DNA of 14,000 nucleotides, from positions 1 to 14,000 of the forward strand of contig JAZADZ010000013.1 of the NCBI GenBank assembly GCA_036123135.1, in the 5' to 3' direction. Positions 1 to 5,975 of the stretch are shown here, piece by piece; the first letter of the stretch is position 1, and each line of letters opens with the position of its first letter. The position numbers and the translations under genes are program-made. Below the pieces are notes generated by a model, which was not told where the DNA came from, did not search any database, and was given only the letters and a program-made list of their open reading frames with translations. Source of the DNA: GCA-2716065 sp036123135 (GTDB lineage: Bacteria; Bacteroidota; Bacteroidia; Flavobacteriales_D; Parvicellaceae).

Positions 1-694
1 CAATAAAAAAGAAGTTTTAGTTGCCGTAGACAATACATACATGGGTCCAATTTGGCAGCATCCTTTACAATTTGGAGCTGATTTAATTATTTATTCAGCT
101 ACCAAGTATATCGGAGGTCACAGTGATGTAATTGCCGGAGCTGTACTAGGCAACCATGAATTGATGACTAGAGTGAAAACATTAAGAACTTTTTTGGGCA
201 ATATGATTAGTCCATACACAGCTTGGTTGTTGTTGAGAAGTCTTGAAACGCTAAAAGTTAGAATGGATAAACAAGCAGAAAATGCTCAAAAAGTTGCTGA
301 ATACTTATCCAATCATCCTAAAGTTGAGAAAGTATATTATTTGGGACTTTTGGAAGAAAGTGACCGGGACTACAAAGTATACAAAAAGCAATGCTCTGGC
401 GCTGGTGCGATGATATCTTTTGATATTATTGGAGGAGAGAAAGAAGCTTTCCAATTTTTGAACGAGCTTAAACTAATTAAACTGGCTGTCAGCCTTGGAA
501 GTACTGAATCGCTTGCTCAACACCCAAATCGAATGACCCATTCTGGGGTTGACCCGGAGCTTAGGTTAAAGCTTAAAATTACCGATAAAATGATACGTTT
601 ATCTGTAGGAATTGAACACTACAAGGATATTATTTCTGATATCTCCCAAGCGTTTAATGCTGTGGTGTTTAGTGAGCAGATGAGCCAACACTAG
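1..694 (+). CDS. Cys/Met-metabolism PLP-dependent lyase (methionine gamma-lyase / cystathionine gamma-synthase family), 5' end missing
   Basis: C-terminal part of a trans-sulfuration PLP enzyme acting on sulfur amino acids in the cytoplasm. The open frame already runs at base 2, so the start lies upstream; the first in-window ATG (41) is internal. The segment VAVDNTYMGP followed by SATKYIGGHSD is the family's PLP-lysine region; the Schiff-base Lys codon is at 104-106. Further on, the segment SLGSTESLAQHP and then MTHS is the conserved substrate-carboxylate loop, and the end IRLSVGIE is typical. About 230 residues remain of an enzyme usually near 390-400. Whether it is a methionine gamma-lyase, cystathionine gamma-lyase or gamma-synthase cannot be decided from this part. 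It converges on the TonB-dependent receptor gene, with only 23 bp between stop codons. Confidence 0.9.
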   Translation, partial: NKKEVLVAVDNTYMGPIWQHPLQFGADLIIYSATKYIGGHSDVIAGAVLGNHELMTRVKTLRTFLGNMISPYTAWLLLRSLETLKVRMDKQAENAQKVAEYLSNHPKVEKVYYLGLLEESDRDYKVYKKQCSGAGAMISFDIIGGEKEAFQFLNELKLIKLAVSLGSTESLAQHPNRMTHSGVDPELRLKLKITDKMIRLSVGIEHYKDIISDISQAFNAVVFSEQMSQH

Positions 695-719
695 CCCATC
701 TGCTAGCTTATTTATTGTT
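675..719 (+). terminator. Hairpin terminator between convergent genes
   Basis: The arms AGCAGATG (675-682) and CATCTGCT (697-704) form a perfect 8-bp stem with a 14-nt loop, spanning the stop codon of the lyase gene. A T-rich but interrupted stretch follows at 708-719. The position between two converging genes fits a terminator. The lack of a continuous U-tract lowers confidence. On the minus strand no T-tract follows, so it probably serves the plus-strand gene. Confidence 0.5.
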
Positions 720-2976
720 AGAATCGAACAGTTAGTCCTACAAAAAAGTTTATTCCAGCTTGGTTAAACGCTCCGATTTGATTGTACCTACCTGTACCCT
801 CTCCTTCTGTATTGTCGTAAATGCTTCCGTATGCTGGATCATAACCATCATATTTATATCTATAAATCCAAGCATTTGAAATGTAATTTTGATTGAAAAG
901 ATTTCGAATCCAAGTGCTCAAAACTACTTCTTTGAATAGCTTATTCTTAATGGTGTAACTCATTCTAAGATCATTCACCACATACGCATCTAGCTTACTG
1001 TATTCACTCGACGTATTGTCAATGAATTGTTCGCCAACGTATTTAGTAATGAATGCTAGCTCTAAATCTCCGAATTTTTCAGAGCTTAATGGATTGTAAA
1101 CCAATTGACTGCTTGCAATAACTGAGGGTGAAAAAGCAATATTTGTATTGGAATAAATTGAATCTACTTTGCCACCATTGTCCCAATCGTCTATGAATTC
1201 ATGAAAAGAAGCAATCTTGTTTTCACTCAACGTGGCATTAAATCTCCAATTTAAATTTTTTAATAGTTTAACATCTCCAGCAATCTCAATTCCTCTTCTG
1301 TAGCTGTCTTCAACGTTCTGACGAATAGCAGCCCCAACATCGTTTAATTCTCCTGTAACTATTAACTGATTTTGATAACTCATATTATAGAAGTTCACGT
1401 TCATTTTTAATCGATCTATTGAAAGAGCATATCCAAGCTCTACATCCAACATACTTTCATGCTCTGGTCGACTATTTGGAGTTGAATTGGTATAATCGTT
1501 TCGATTGGGTTCTTTATTGCCAATGCCAACAAAAGTGTATATTTTATTGTTGTTGTTAATCTGATAATTTACACCAGCTTTTGGATTGAAAAACAATAAT
1601 TCAGCTGTTTGATTGACATTATTGAGTTCATTGTCAAATCCCAAGAATTCATAATTTATGTAGCGTTGTTGTAAGTCTACATACAAATCGAGATTTGATT
1701 GTAACTTATAATTCATTTTGGCATAAATGTTAATGTCATTTTTGGTAGCATCATTATCATAATACGGATGCCTGATTGAACCATTACTCGCATATTGTGA
1801 CCAGATTACTTCACCAAAATGTTTGCCCAAATATTGGTTGGCACCACCACCAACGGTAAGCTGTAGTTTTTCAGAGTTGTATTCACCAGAAAATACCAAG
1901 CCATAAAAGTGATTGTCCAGCCATCTTCTTCGAATGAGATCTGTTTGTGAAATAGTATCTCCAGAGTCAGTAAAAATGGTGTCTAATCCATAATCTGCTA
2001 AATTTTCTTGTGAATAATAATTGATCAAAGCATTTTGTCCTATTCCCTTATATTGTTCATAGTATCCTTTTCCTCTTGTATAATGAAATGCAGCGTTTAG
2101 CTTAATTTTTTCACTTGAATTATGTGAAAGATGAAGTTGATAATGCGATTGTGTATAGTCATCTACTTCATTATCGTATTCATAGGGATTGTACGTAGGA
2201 TCGTTTTCAATCAATCTCATTGGAGCACCATACCAAGCCTGATATGTGGTTTCATGACCTGAAAATGCAATTGCTCTTATTGAGGACTTCCTTCCTAAAT
2301 ACGTACCAGAGAGATAGTAAGAATTTAAATCTGCAGAAGCGCGGTCGATAAAACCATCCGAAACAATTCTTGATAGTCTGCCTTCAAAATTCCATTTTCC
2401 ATCAATTAGTCCAGTACCCAACTTTAATGTATTTTTTTGGGTGTTGAATGAACCAAAACTATTTGATATTTCTCCGTATGGAGAGGACGCGTCAACAGTG
2501 TTAAATGTGCTTAAATTTATAGATGCTCCAAATGCACCTGCTCCGTTTGTTGATGTACCAACACCTCTTTGAATCTGAATATCATTGGTTGAAGAAGACA
2601 AGTCAGGCAAATCAACCCAAAAGGTACCCTGAGATTCAGAATCGTTCAATGGAATTCCATTAATGGTCACATTAACTCTAGTAGCGTCTGAACCTCTTAC
2701 ACGAATACCAGTGTATCCAACACCAGCACCTGCATCTGAAGTAGTTACAACAGATGTTGCTTGATCCAATAAAATTGGAATATCAACTCCATGATTGATT
2801 TTCTCTAATTCTTCTTTTAAAATATCCTCATGAGCTACTGGACTATTTTCAGTAACTCGAATAGCCTTTAAAACAAATTCGTCCAATTCTTTTGATGGAA
2901 CTGTATCAGAAAATGATTGTGCAACAATTTGATTGGCCAGCAAAAAAGCAGGCAAAAACTTAAGAAATTTTTTCAT
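718..2976 (-). CDS. TonB-dependent outer-membrane receptor, TPP-riboswitch controlled (probable thiamine uptake)
   Basis: A 752-residue TonB-dependent outer-membrane transporter that should import a scarce substrate using TonB/ExbB/ExbD energy. A signal peptide (MKKFLKFLP..NQIVA, residues 1-19) is followed by a short TonB-box-like stretch, a plug domain around 45-155 (GIRVRGSDATRVNVTINGIPL; later IQRGVGTSTNGAGAFGASI), then a beta-barrel rich in aromatic alternating strands, ending in the terminal Phe (GLTVRF) typical of outer-membrane barrels. There is no N-terminal carboxypeptidase-like domain, so it is not SusC-type. Substrate is inferred from context: a TPP riboswitch sits directly upstream, and a PnuC/PnuT-family transporter and a NadR-like kinase lie just beyond. 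Thiamin-regulated receptors of this kind beside PnuT are known in Bacteroidota. Thiamine or a precursor or phosphate form is therefore the best guess. Confidence 0.9.
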   Translation of the reverse strand: MKKFLKFLPAFLLANQIVAQSFSDTVPSKELDEFVLKAIRVTENSPVAHEDILKEELEKINHGVDIPILLDQATSVVTTSDAGAGVGYTGIRVRGSDATRVNVTINGIPLNDSESQGTFWVDLPDLSSSTNDIQIQRGVGTSTNGAGAFGASINLSTFNTVDASSPYGEISNSFGSFNTQKNTLKLGTGLIDGKWNFEGRLSRIVSDGFIDRASADLNSYYLSGTYLGRKSSIRAIAFSGHETTYQAWYGAPMRLIENDPTYNPYEYDNEVDDYTQSHYQLHLSHNSSEKIKLNAAFHYTRGKGYYEQYKGIGQNALINYYSQENLADYGLDTIFTDSGDTISQTDLIRRRWLDNHFYGLVFSGEYNSEKLQLTVGGGANQYLGKHFGEVIWSQYASNGSIRHPYYDNDATKNDINIYAKMNYKLQSNLDLYVDLQQRYINYEFLGFDNELNNVNQTAELLFFNPKAGVNYQINNNNKIYTFVGIGNKEPNRNDYTNSTPNSRPEHESMLDVELGYALSIDRLKMNVNFYNMSYQNQLIVTGELNDVGAAIRQNVEDSYRRGIEIAGDVKLLKNLNWRFNATLSENKIASFHEFIDDWDNGGKVDSIYSNTNIAFSPSVIASSQLVYNPLSSEKFGDLELAFITKYVGEQFIDNTSSEYSKLDAYVVNDLRMSYTIKNKLFKEVVLSTWIRNLFNQNYISNAWIYRYKYDGYDPAYGSIYDNTEGEGTGRYNQIGAFNQAGINFFVGLTVRF

Positions 2977-2986
2977 TTTATTGTAT

Positions 2987-3040
2987 GTTAAATGTGTCTT
3001 ACAGGGAGTAAGAAAAACACGAGTTTTATTTACATTTAAC
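2987..3040 (-). promoter_or_regulatory. Possible expression platform between TPP aptamer and receptor start codon
   Basis: Read on the minus strand, GTTAAATGT lies just 3' of the aptamer and its perfect 9-nt complement ACATTTAAC lies 11 nt before the receptor ATG. Pairing them would enclose the ribosome-binding region. Between them is a small stem, AAAAC-TCGT-GTTTT, followed by TCTT, too AT-rich to be a convincing terminator. The GTT of the upstream arm overlaps a possible P1 strand (AGTT), so aptamer closure and this pairing may compete. The sign of the switch cannot be decided by eye. Confidence 0.4.
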
Positions 3041-3130
3041 TAACCTTCCTACGCCAGCATTATCTGGTTCAGGTCTCGCTCTGTGGAACAGAACATGGGT
3101 ATAATCTCAGCCTACTTTGGCACCCCCTTG
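3041..3130 (-). ncRNA. TPP riboswitch (THI box)
   Basis: The minus strand carries the conserved TPP aptamer elements in order: GGGGGTGCC, then CTGAGA, then ACCC (sensor arm), a variable P3 extension containing TGTTCTGTTCC, then ACCTGAACCAGATAATG and CTGGCGTAGGAAG (pyrophosphate arm). These match the known consensus closely; P4/P5 pairing CCAG:CTGG is intact. It binds thiamine pyrophosphate and normally lowers expression of the gene that follows, here the TonB-dependent receptor about 65 nt downstream. Only about 30 bp separates it from the stop of the kinase gene upstream on the same strand, so it may be transcribed from within that gene or by read-through. Confidence 0.95.
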
Positions 3131-3148
3131 AGTTATGGGCATAAAATT

Positions 3149-3175
3149 AAAAAAAAACTATTTATTTGAAATAAA
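3149..3175 (-). terminator. Weak A/T-only hairpin with T9 tract after the kinase gene
   Basis: On the minus strand an A/T-only palindrome (TTTATTT-C-AAATAAA, 3161-3175) overlaps the end of the kinase gene and is followed, across its TAG stop, by nine T at 3149-3157. It could be a weak terminator separating the transporter-kinase transcript from the riboswitch. The stem has no G-C pair, so read-through is likely. Confidence 0.3.
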
Positions 3176-3673
3176 ATTATCAATTATTGAAATTGCTGAA
3201 TCCAATCGATTTTGTTTGTCTCCTGAAATGATAAAATAGGGGATTTTTAGCTGCTCTATTTCCATTTTGTAAAGGGCAAATAATTCTTCTCGGTTGTTTG
3301 GATTTTCTCTTAGTGGATCGTCTTCCCAAGGAATGTCTGGGGTTAGAAGCAAGTACAAATCGGCAGGGAAACTCGACAACAGTTCAAGAATTTCTTTATC
3401 ACAATCTCCATACTTATAATTACTCCAAATTTTAATGGTCAATGCATCCGAATCACATAAAACTAAATTTGGGAATGAATCCTTTACATCAAATTCATAC
3501 TTAATTTGACCCTGGGCAATTGAACATAAATCCGATTTAAAATATTCTCTATCAATCTTAGATAAATATTCTCGGGCATATTCTTTAGCACCTTTAATGT
3601 TGTAAAAATCTTCAAGAGAATTAAAAAGGGTGGTTTTTCCAGAGGATTCAGCTCCAGTAATTACTACTTTCAT
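3158..3673 (-). CDS. NadR-like P-loop kinase (ribosylnicotinamide-kinase-type domain; possible thiamine kinase)
   Basis: A 171-residue stand-alone P-loop kinase resembling the ribosylnicotinamide kinase domain of NadR, without the nucleotidyltransferase domain. The Walker A motif GAESSGKTT is at residues 7-15, followed by KEYAREYL, a Walker-B-like LVLCDSDALT, and LLLTPDIPWEDDPLREN, which matches the NadR pattern PDxPWxxDxxR. The start at 3673 is chosen because its ATG overlaps the transporter's TGA (ATGA), whereas a longer reading to 3790 would only add residues lying inside the transporter gene. In this setting it should phosphorylate the imported vitamin and trap it. Nicotinamide riboside is the family substrate; the adjacent TPP riboswitch makes thiamine a reasonable alternative. 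The sequence alone cannot choose between them. Confidence 0.85.
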   Translation of the reverse strand: MKVVITGAESSGKTTLFNSLEDFYNIKGAKEYAREYLSKIDREYFKSDLCSIAQGQIKYEFDVKDSFPNLVLCDSDALTIKIWSNYKYGDCDKEILELLSSFPADLYLLLTPDIPWEDDPLRENPNNREELFALYKMEIEQLKIPYFIISGDKQNRLDSAISIIDNFISNK

Positions 3674-4257
3674 TGGTGAACTACAGTTTGTTTTTTCCAG
3701 TTTTGATATCCATAATATGCAATGACAATGAATATACCAAACTGAACAACTCCAAGGTAATAATCTTTGTGAACAAATAATGGTATGCACATAATATCAG
3801 CGATGATCCAATAAATCCAATTCTCTATTCTTTTCCATGCCAATAAAAACATTGCAACAAAATTCATCGCTGTTATTAGAGCTTCTAATATCACATAGAA
3901 TTGAATCTCTTCAATTGATTTAAAAGGTAGTAGAATACTATACAATATCATCCATAGAAGTGTAGTAGCTAAAATAGAAAGCGAATTTTGTTTTTTGGTA
4001 TTAAATGAAACTGCTACTGCAATTGAATCATCTTCTTCTTTTCTTAGCCAATTGTACCATCCATACACATTCATCACAAAAAAGAAAATGTTTACCAAAG
4101 CCTGTCCGTATAAATCACCCAACCAACACAAATAGACCCAAATAAGCACGCTGAAAATACCGATTGGATAAACCAAAATATTTTCTTTTTTTGCAAACCA
4201 AACACTCAATATTCCTGTTGAGACGGCACATATTTCTAATGTAAAAACAGTTTCCAT
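3670..4257 (-). CDS. pnuC: PnuC/PnuT-family inner-membrane vitamin transporter
   Basis: A 195-residue membrane protein of the PnuC family, with about seven hydrophobic segments. Family signatures are visible: YPIGIFSVLIW near residue 30, GWYNW at 66-70, and KRIENWIYWIIAD around 142-154, corresponding to the conserved WxxW substrate region. PnuC members carry nicotinamide riboside and PnuT members carry thiamine by facilitated diffusion driven by intracellular phosphorylation. That fits the kinase translated directly after it through a 4-bp ATGA overlap. The nearby TPP riboswitch and TonB-dependent receptor favour thiamine (PnuT), but the riboswitch is not in this gene's leader, so the substrate remains an inference. 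It is divergently arranged to the pterin/photolyase operon across a 138-bp region. Confidence 0.88.
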   Translation of the reverse strand: METVFTLEICAVSTGILSVWFAKKENILVYPIGIFSVLIWVYLCWLGDLYGQALVNIFFFVMNVYGWYNWLRKEEDDSIAVAVSFNTKKQNSLSILATTLLWMILYSILLPFKSIEEIQFYVILEALITAMNFVAMFLLAWKRIENWIYWIIADIMCIPLFVHKDYYLGVVQFGIFIVIAYYGYQNWKKQTVVHQ

Positions 4258-4270
4258 AACGTTTAATTTG

Positions 4271-4278
4271 CAAATGTA
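4271..4278 (-). promoter_or_regulatory. Possible -7 box for the transporter gene
   Basis: The minus strand reads TACATTTG, a match to the Bacteroidota -7 consensus TAnnTTTG, 13 bp before the transporter ATG. I find no TTTG at the expected -33 spacing, and the leader would be very short, so support is weak. Confidence 0.3.
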
Positions 4279-4322
4279 TCAAGTAATAAAAAAAGGGAAA
4301 GGAAAACTGACAATTTTTAAAA

Positions 4323-4387
4323 TGTTTAATCTTTCTATTTGAAAGTTAAACAAATTTTGTTTAAGTTTGAATGAAAATTGTTAAACA
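4323..4387. promoter_or_regulatory. Tandem operator-like repeats, 2 x (TGTTTAA-N16-TTAAACA)
   Basis: Unit 1 is at 4323-4352 and unit 2 at 4358-4387. Each has TGTTTAA, exactly 16 nt, then TTAAACA, and the units repeat with a 35-bp period while the 16-nt interiors mostly differ. Where the units meet, the inner half-sites form the perfect palindrome TTAAACAAA-T-TTTGTTTAA (4346-4364). The second unit also ends in the small palindrome TTGTT-A-AACAA (4378-4388). The array covers the -33 box, the spacer, the -7 box and the region up to just before the ATG at 4396, the placement expected of operators. I see no copy of the heptamer in the other intergenic regions here. Confidence 0.6.
4338..4369 (+). 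promoter_or_regulatory. Bacteroidota-type promoter for the pterin/photolyase operon
   Basis: A TTTG (-33 element) at 4338-4341 is followed by 20 nt and then TAAGTTTG (-7 element, consensus TAnnTTTG) at 4362-4369. Spacing and sequence fit the main sigma factor of Bacteroidota. Transcription would start near 4375, leaving a leader of about 20 nt before the ATG at 4396. A perfect palindrome fills most of the spacer, suggesting control by a bound regulator. Confidence 0.65.
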
Positions 4388-4395
4388 AAAACTAA

Positions 4396-4806
4396 ATGAA
4401 ACCTGTCACAGTAATAAGACGAGAGCACTTTAATGCTGCACACAGATTGCACAACCCAGATTTGGATGATGCCACCAACAAAAAAATATTTGGCAAATGC
4501 AACAATCAATATTTTCATGGTCATAATTATGACTTAGATGTAATGGTCTCTGGTGAAATCGACCACAAAACAGGGTATCTAATTGATATGAAATTACTGT
4601 CTGGTTTAATCAAATCTGAAGTTCTAGATTACATGGATCACAAGAATTTGAACATTGAAGTTGATGAGTTCAAAAATTTAAATCCAACAGCAGAAAATAT
4701 TGCATTTGTTATACACAATAGAATTAGTTTAAAACTACCCAATAATTTAAATTTAAAAATCAGACTATATGAGACACAAAGAAATATTGTTGAATACCCA
4801 GCATAA
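4396..4806 (+). CDS. 6-pyruvoyl-tetrahydropterin synthase / 6-carboxytetrahydropterin synthase family protein
   Basis: A 136-residue pterin-forming enzyme acting on 7,8-dihydroneopterin triphosphate, the product of the GTP cyclohydrolase encoded next. Zinc ligands are H16 (FNAAHRL), H41 and H43 (HGHNY); the catalytic Cys is C35 in FGKCNNQYFHGH. D81-H82 (MDHKNLN) and E126 (YETQRNIVEY) complete the active site. The Cys-to-HGH spacing of five residues and the YET..NIV ending resemble animal-type 6-pyruvoyl-tetrahydropterin synthase more than QueD of queuosine synthesis, which usually has Cx3HGH. No other queuosine genes are nearby. I infer a role in making a reduced, biopterin-like or related pterin. 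It is the first gene of the operon, and its end overlaps the next gene by about 38 bp. Confidence 0.9.
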   Translation: MKPVTVIRREHFNAAHRLHNPDLDDATNKKIFGKCNNQYFHGHNYDLDVMVSGEIDHKTGYLIDMKLLSGLIKSEVLDYMDHKNLNIEVDEFKNLNPTAENIAFVIHNRISLKLPNNLNLKIRLYETQRNIVEYPA

Positions 4807-5503
4807 CGGCAATTCAAAATCTCTTTACCCTACAATCGGCGATGATATTGATACAATAGGAGATAATCATGTCTCAACATCTTATGATACTCCGCTAAGT
4901 AAAAATGCGTTTGATAAAACCGATGCCCAAAAAAAACAAACCATCGAGTTTCATTTTAGAAAAATTATGGAAACTCTGGGGTTAGATCTTGAAGATGATT
5001 CCCTCAAAGGAACGCCCAAAAGAGTTGCTAAAATGTACATTGATGAAATTTTTTGTGGTTTAGATCCAAAAAACAAACCATCAATTTCACTCTTTGAAAA
5101 TAAGTACAAATACAACGAGATGCTGATTGAAAAAAACATCTCTTTTTATTCAAATTGTGAACATCATTTTGTGCCAATTGTTGGAAAGGCTCATGTAGCA
5201 TACATTTCCAATGGAAAAGTAATAGGATTATCTAAAATTAACAGGATTGTTAATTATTTCGCTCAAAGACCTCAGGTTCAAGAGAGACTAACCAATCAAA
5301 TAGCAGACGAACTATGTAATATATTAGATACGAAAGATGTTGCTGTAATCATCGACGCCAAACACTTGTGCGTTTCATCAAGAGGAATAAAAGACAATAC
5401 ATCTACTACAATCACTTCCTATTATGGTGGTAAATTCAAAAGTAGATCAGTAAAAAATGAATTTATTAATCACACATTAAACTGTAGCAATGATTTCATT
5501 TAA
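4769..5503 (+). CDS. folE: GTP cyclohydrolase I
   Basis: Converts GTP to 7,8-dihydroneopterin triphosphate, the entry step for folate and biopterin-type pterins. Zinc ligands C130 and H133 (SNCEHHF) and C201 (KHLCVSSRG) are present, as are the family segments DDSLKGTPKRVAKMY (77-90), VGKAHVAYI (138-146) and RPQVQERLT (168-175). The stretch from GDNHVSTS through DTPL matches the N-terminal region of Bacteroidota FolE. The start is uncertain: ATG at 4769 gives 244 residues but lies 38 bp inside the preceding gene; TTG codons at 4787 and 4790 are alternatives, and no later Met precedes the conserved core. Overlap implies translational coupling to the pterin synthase. Its 3' end overlaps the SRPBCC gene by 14 bp. 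Whether it is the cell's only folE cannot be seen here. Confidence 0.94.
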   Translation: MRHKEILLNTQHNGNSKSLYPTIGDDIDTIGDNHVSTSYDTPLSKNAFDKTDAQKKQTIEFHFRKIMETLGLDLEDDSLKGTPKRVAKMYIDEIFCGLDPKNKPSISLFENKYKYNEMLIEKNISFYSNCEHHFVPIVGKAHVAYISNGKVIGLSKINRIVNYFAQRPQVQERLTNQIADELCNILDTKDVAVIIDAKHLCVSSRGIKDNTSTTITSYYGGKFKSRSVKNEFINHTLNCSNDFI

Positions 5504-5975
5504 AAAGCATTCAGGAATCTATACACTTGAGGCACAAACAGTTGTTCAAACACCAATCGAAAAAGCATGGGAATACTTTTCAAACCCAGCAAATCTAGCA
5601 GAAATTACACCTGAGTACATGGGATTTAACATTACTTCTAAAACACCTAAAAAAATGTTTGCCGGCCAAATAATATCTTACATTGTTCGGCCCATATTAT
5701 CCCTAAAAACAAATTGGGTAACTGAAATTAAACATGTTGACGCCCCCAACTTTTTTGTGGATGAACAACGATACGGCCCTTACTCTATGTGGCACCACGA
5801 ACACCATTTTATAAAAAATGGAAATCAAACTCAAATGATAGACAGAGTTTCTTTTAAAATACCTCTAGGAATATTAGGTCACCTAGCCTACCCTATTTTA
5901 GTTAAACCACAACTCAAAAAAATATTCCAGTACCGAGAAAAAAAATTAAAAAATCTATTTAACACAAAAGCATGA
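5490..5975 (+). CDS. SRPBCC-family (START/polyketide-cyclase-like) protein
   Basis: A 161-residue protein with the SRPBCC ligand-binding fold: an N-terminal strand YTLEAQTVVQTPIEKAWEYF with the typical F-x-NPANLAEITP segment (residues 31-40), central strands with WVTEIKHVDAPNFFVDEQ, GPYSMWHHEHHF around 97-108, and a C-terminal helix (KPQLKKIFQYREKKL). Members of this subfamily are found beside photolyase and SDR genes in marine bacteria and are sometimes labelled cell-division inhibitor-like, with no proven role. No enzyme residues can be assigned. It may bind a hydrophobic or pterin/flavin ligand, which is speculation. It overlaps folE by 14 bp and the next gene by 4 bp (ATGA), so it is firmly part of the operon. 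Confidence 0.82.
   Translation: MISFKKHSGIYTLEAQTVVQTPIEKAWEYFSNPANLAEITPEYMGFNITSKTPKKMFAGQIISYIVRPILSLKTNWVTEIKHVDAPNFFVDEQRYGPYSMWHHEHHFIKNGNQTQMIDRVSFKIPLGILGHLAYPILVKPQLKKIFQYREKKLKNLFNTKA

Noticed and set aside
3001..3036. An intrinsic terminator (AAAAC-TCGT-GTTTT then TCTT) directly after the TPP aptamer
   Set aside because: The stem has a single G-C pair in an A/T background and the T-tract is broken; too weak to list as a terminator.
3674..3790. A longer N-terminus for the NadR-like kinase starting at 3790
   Set aside because: It would lie wholly inside the transporter gene and adds residues unlike the kinase family; the ATGA junction and the MKVVITGAESSGKTT start fit 3673.
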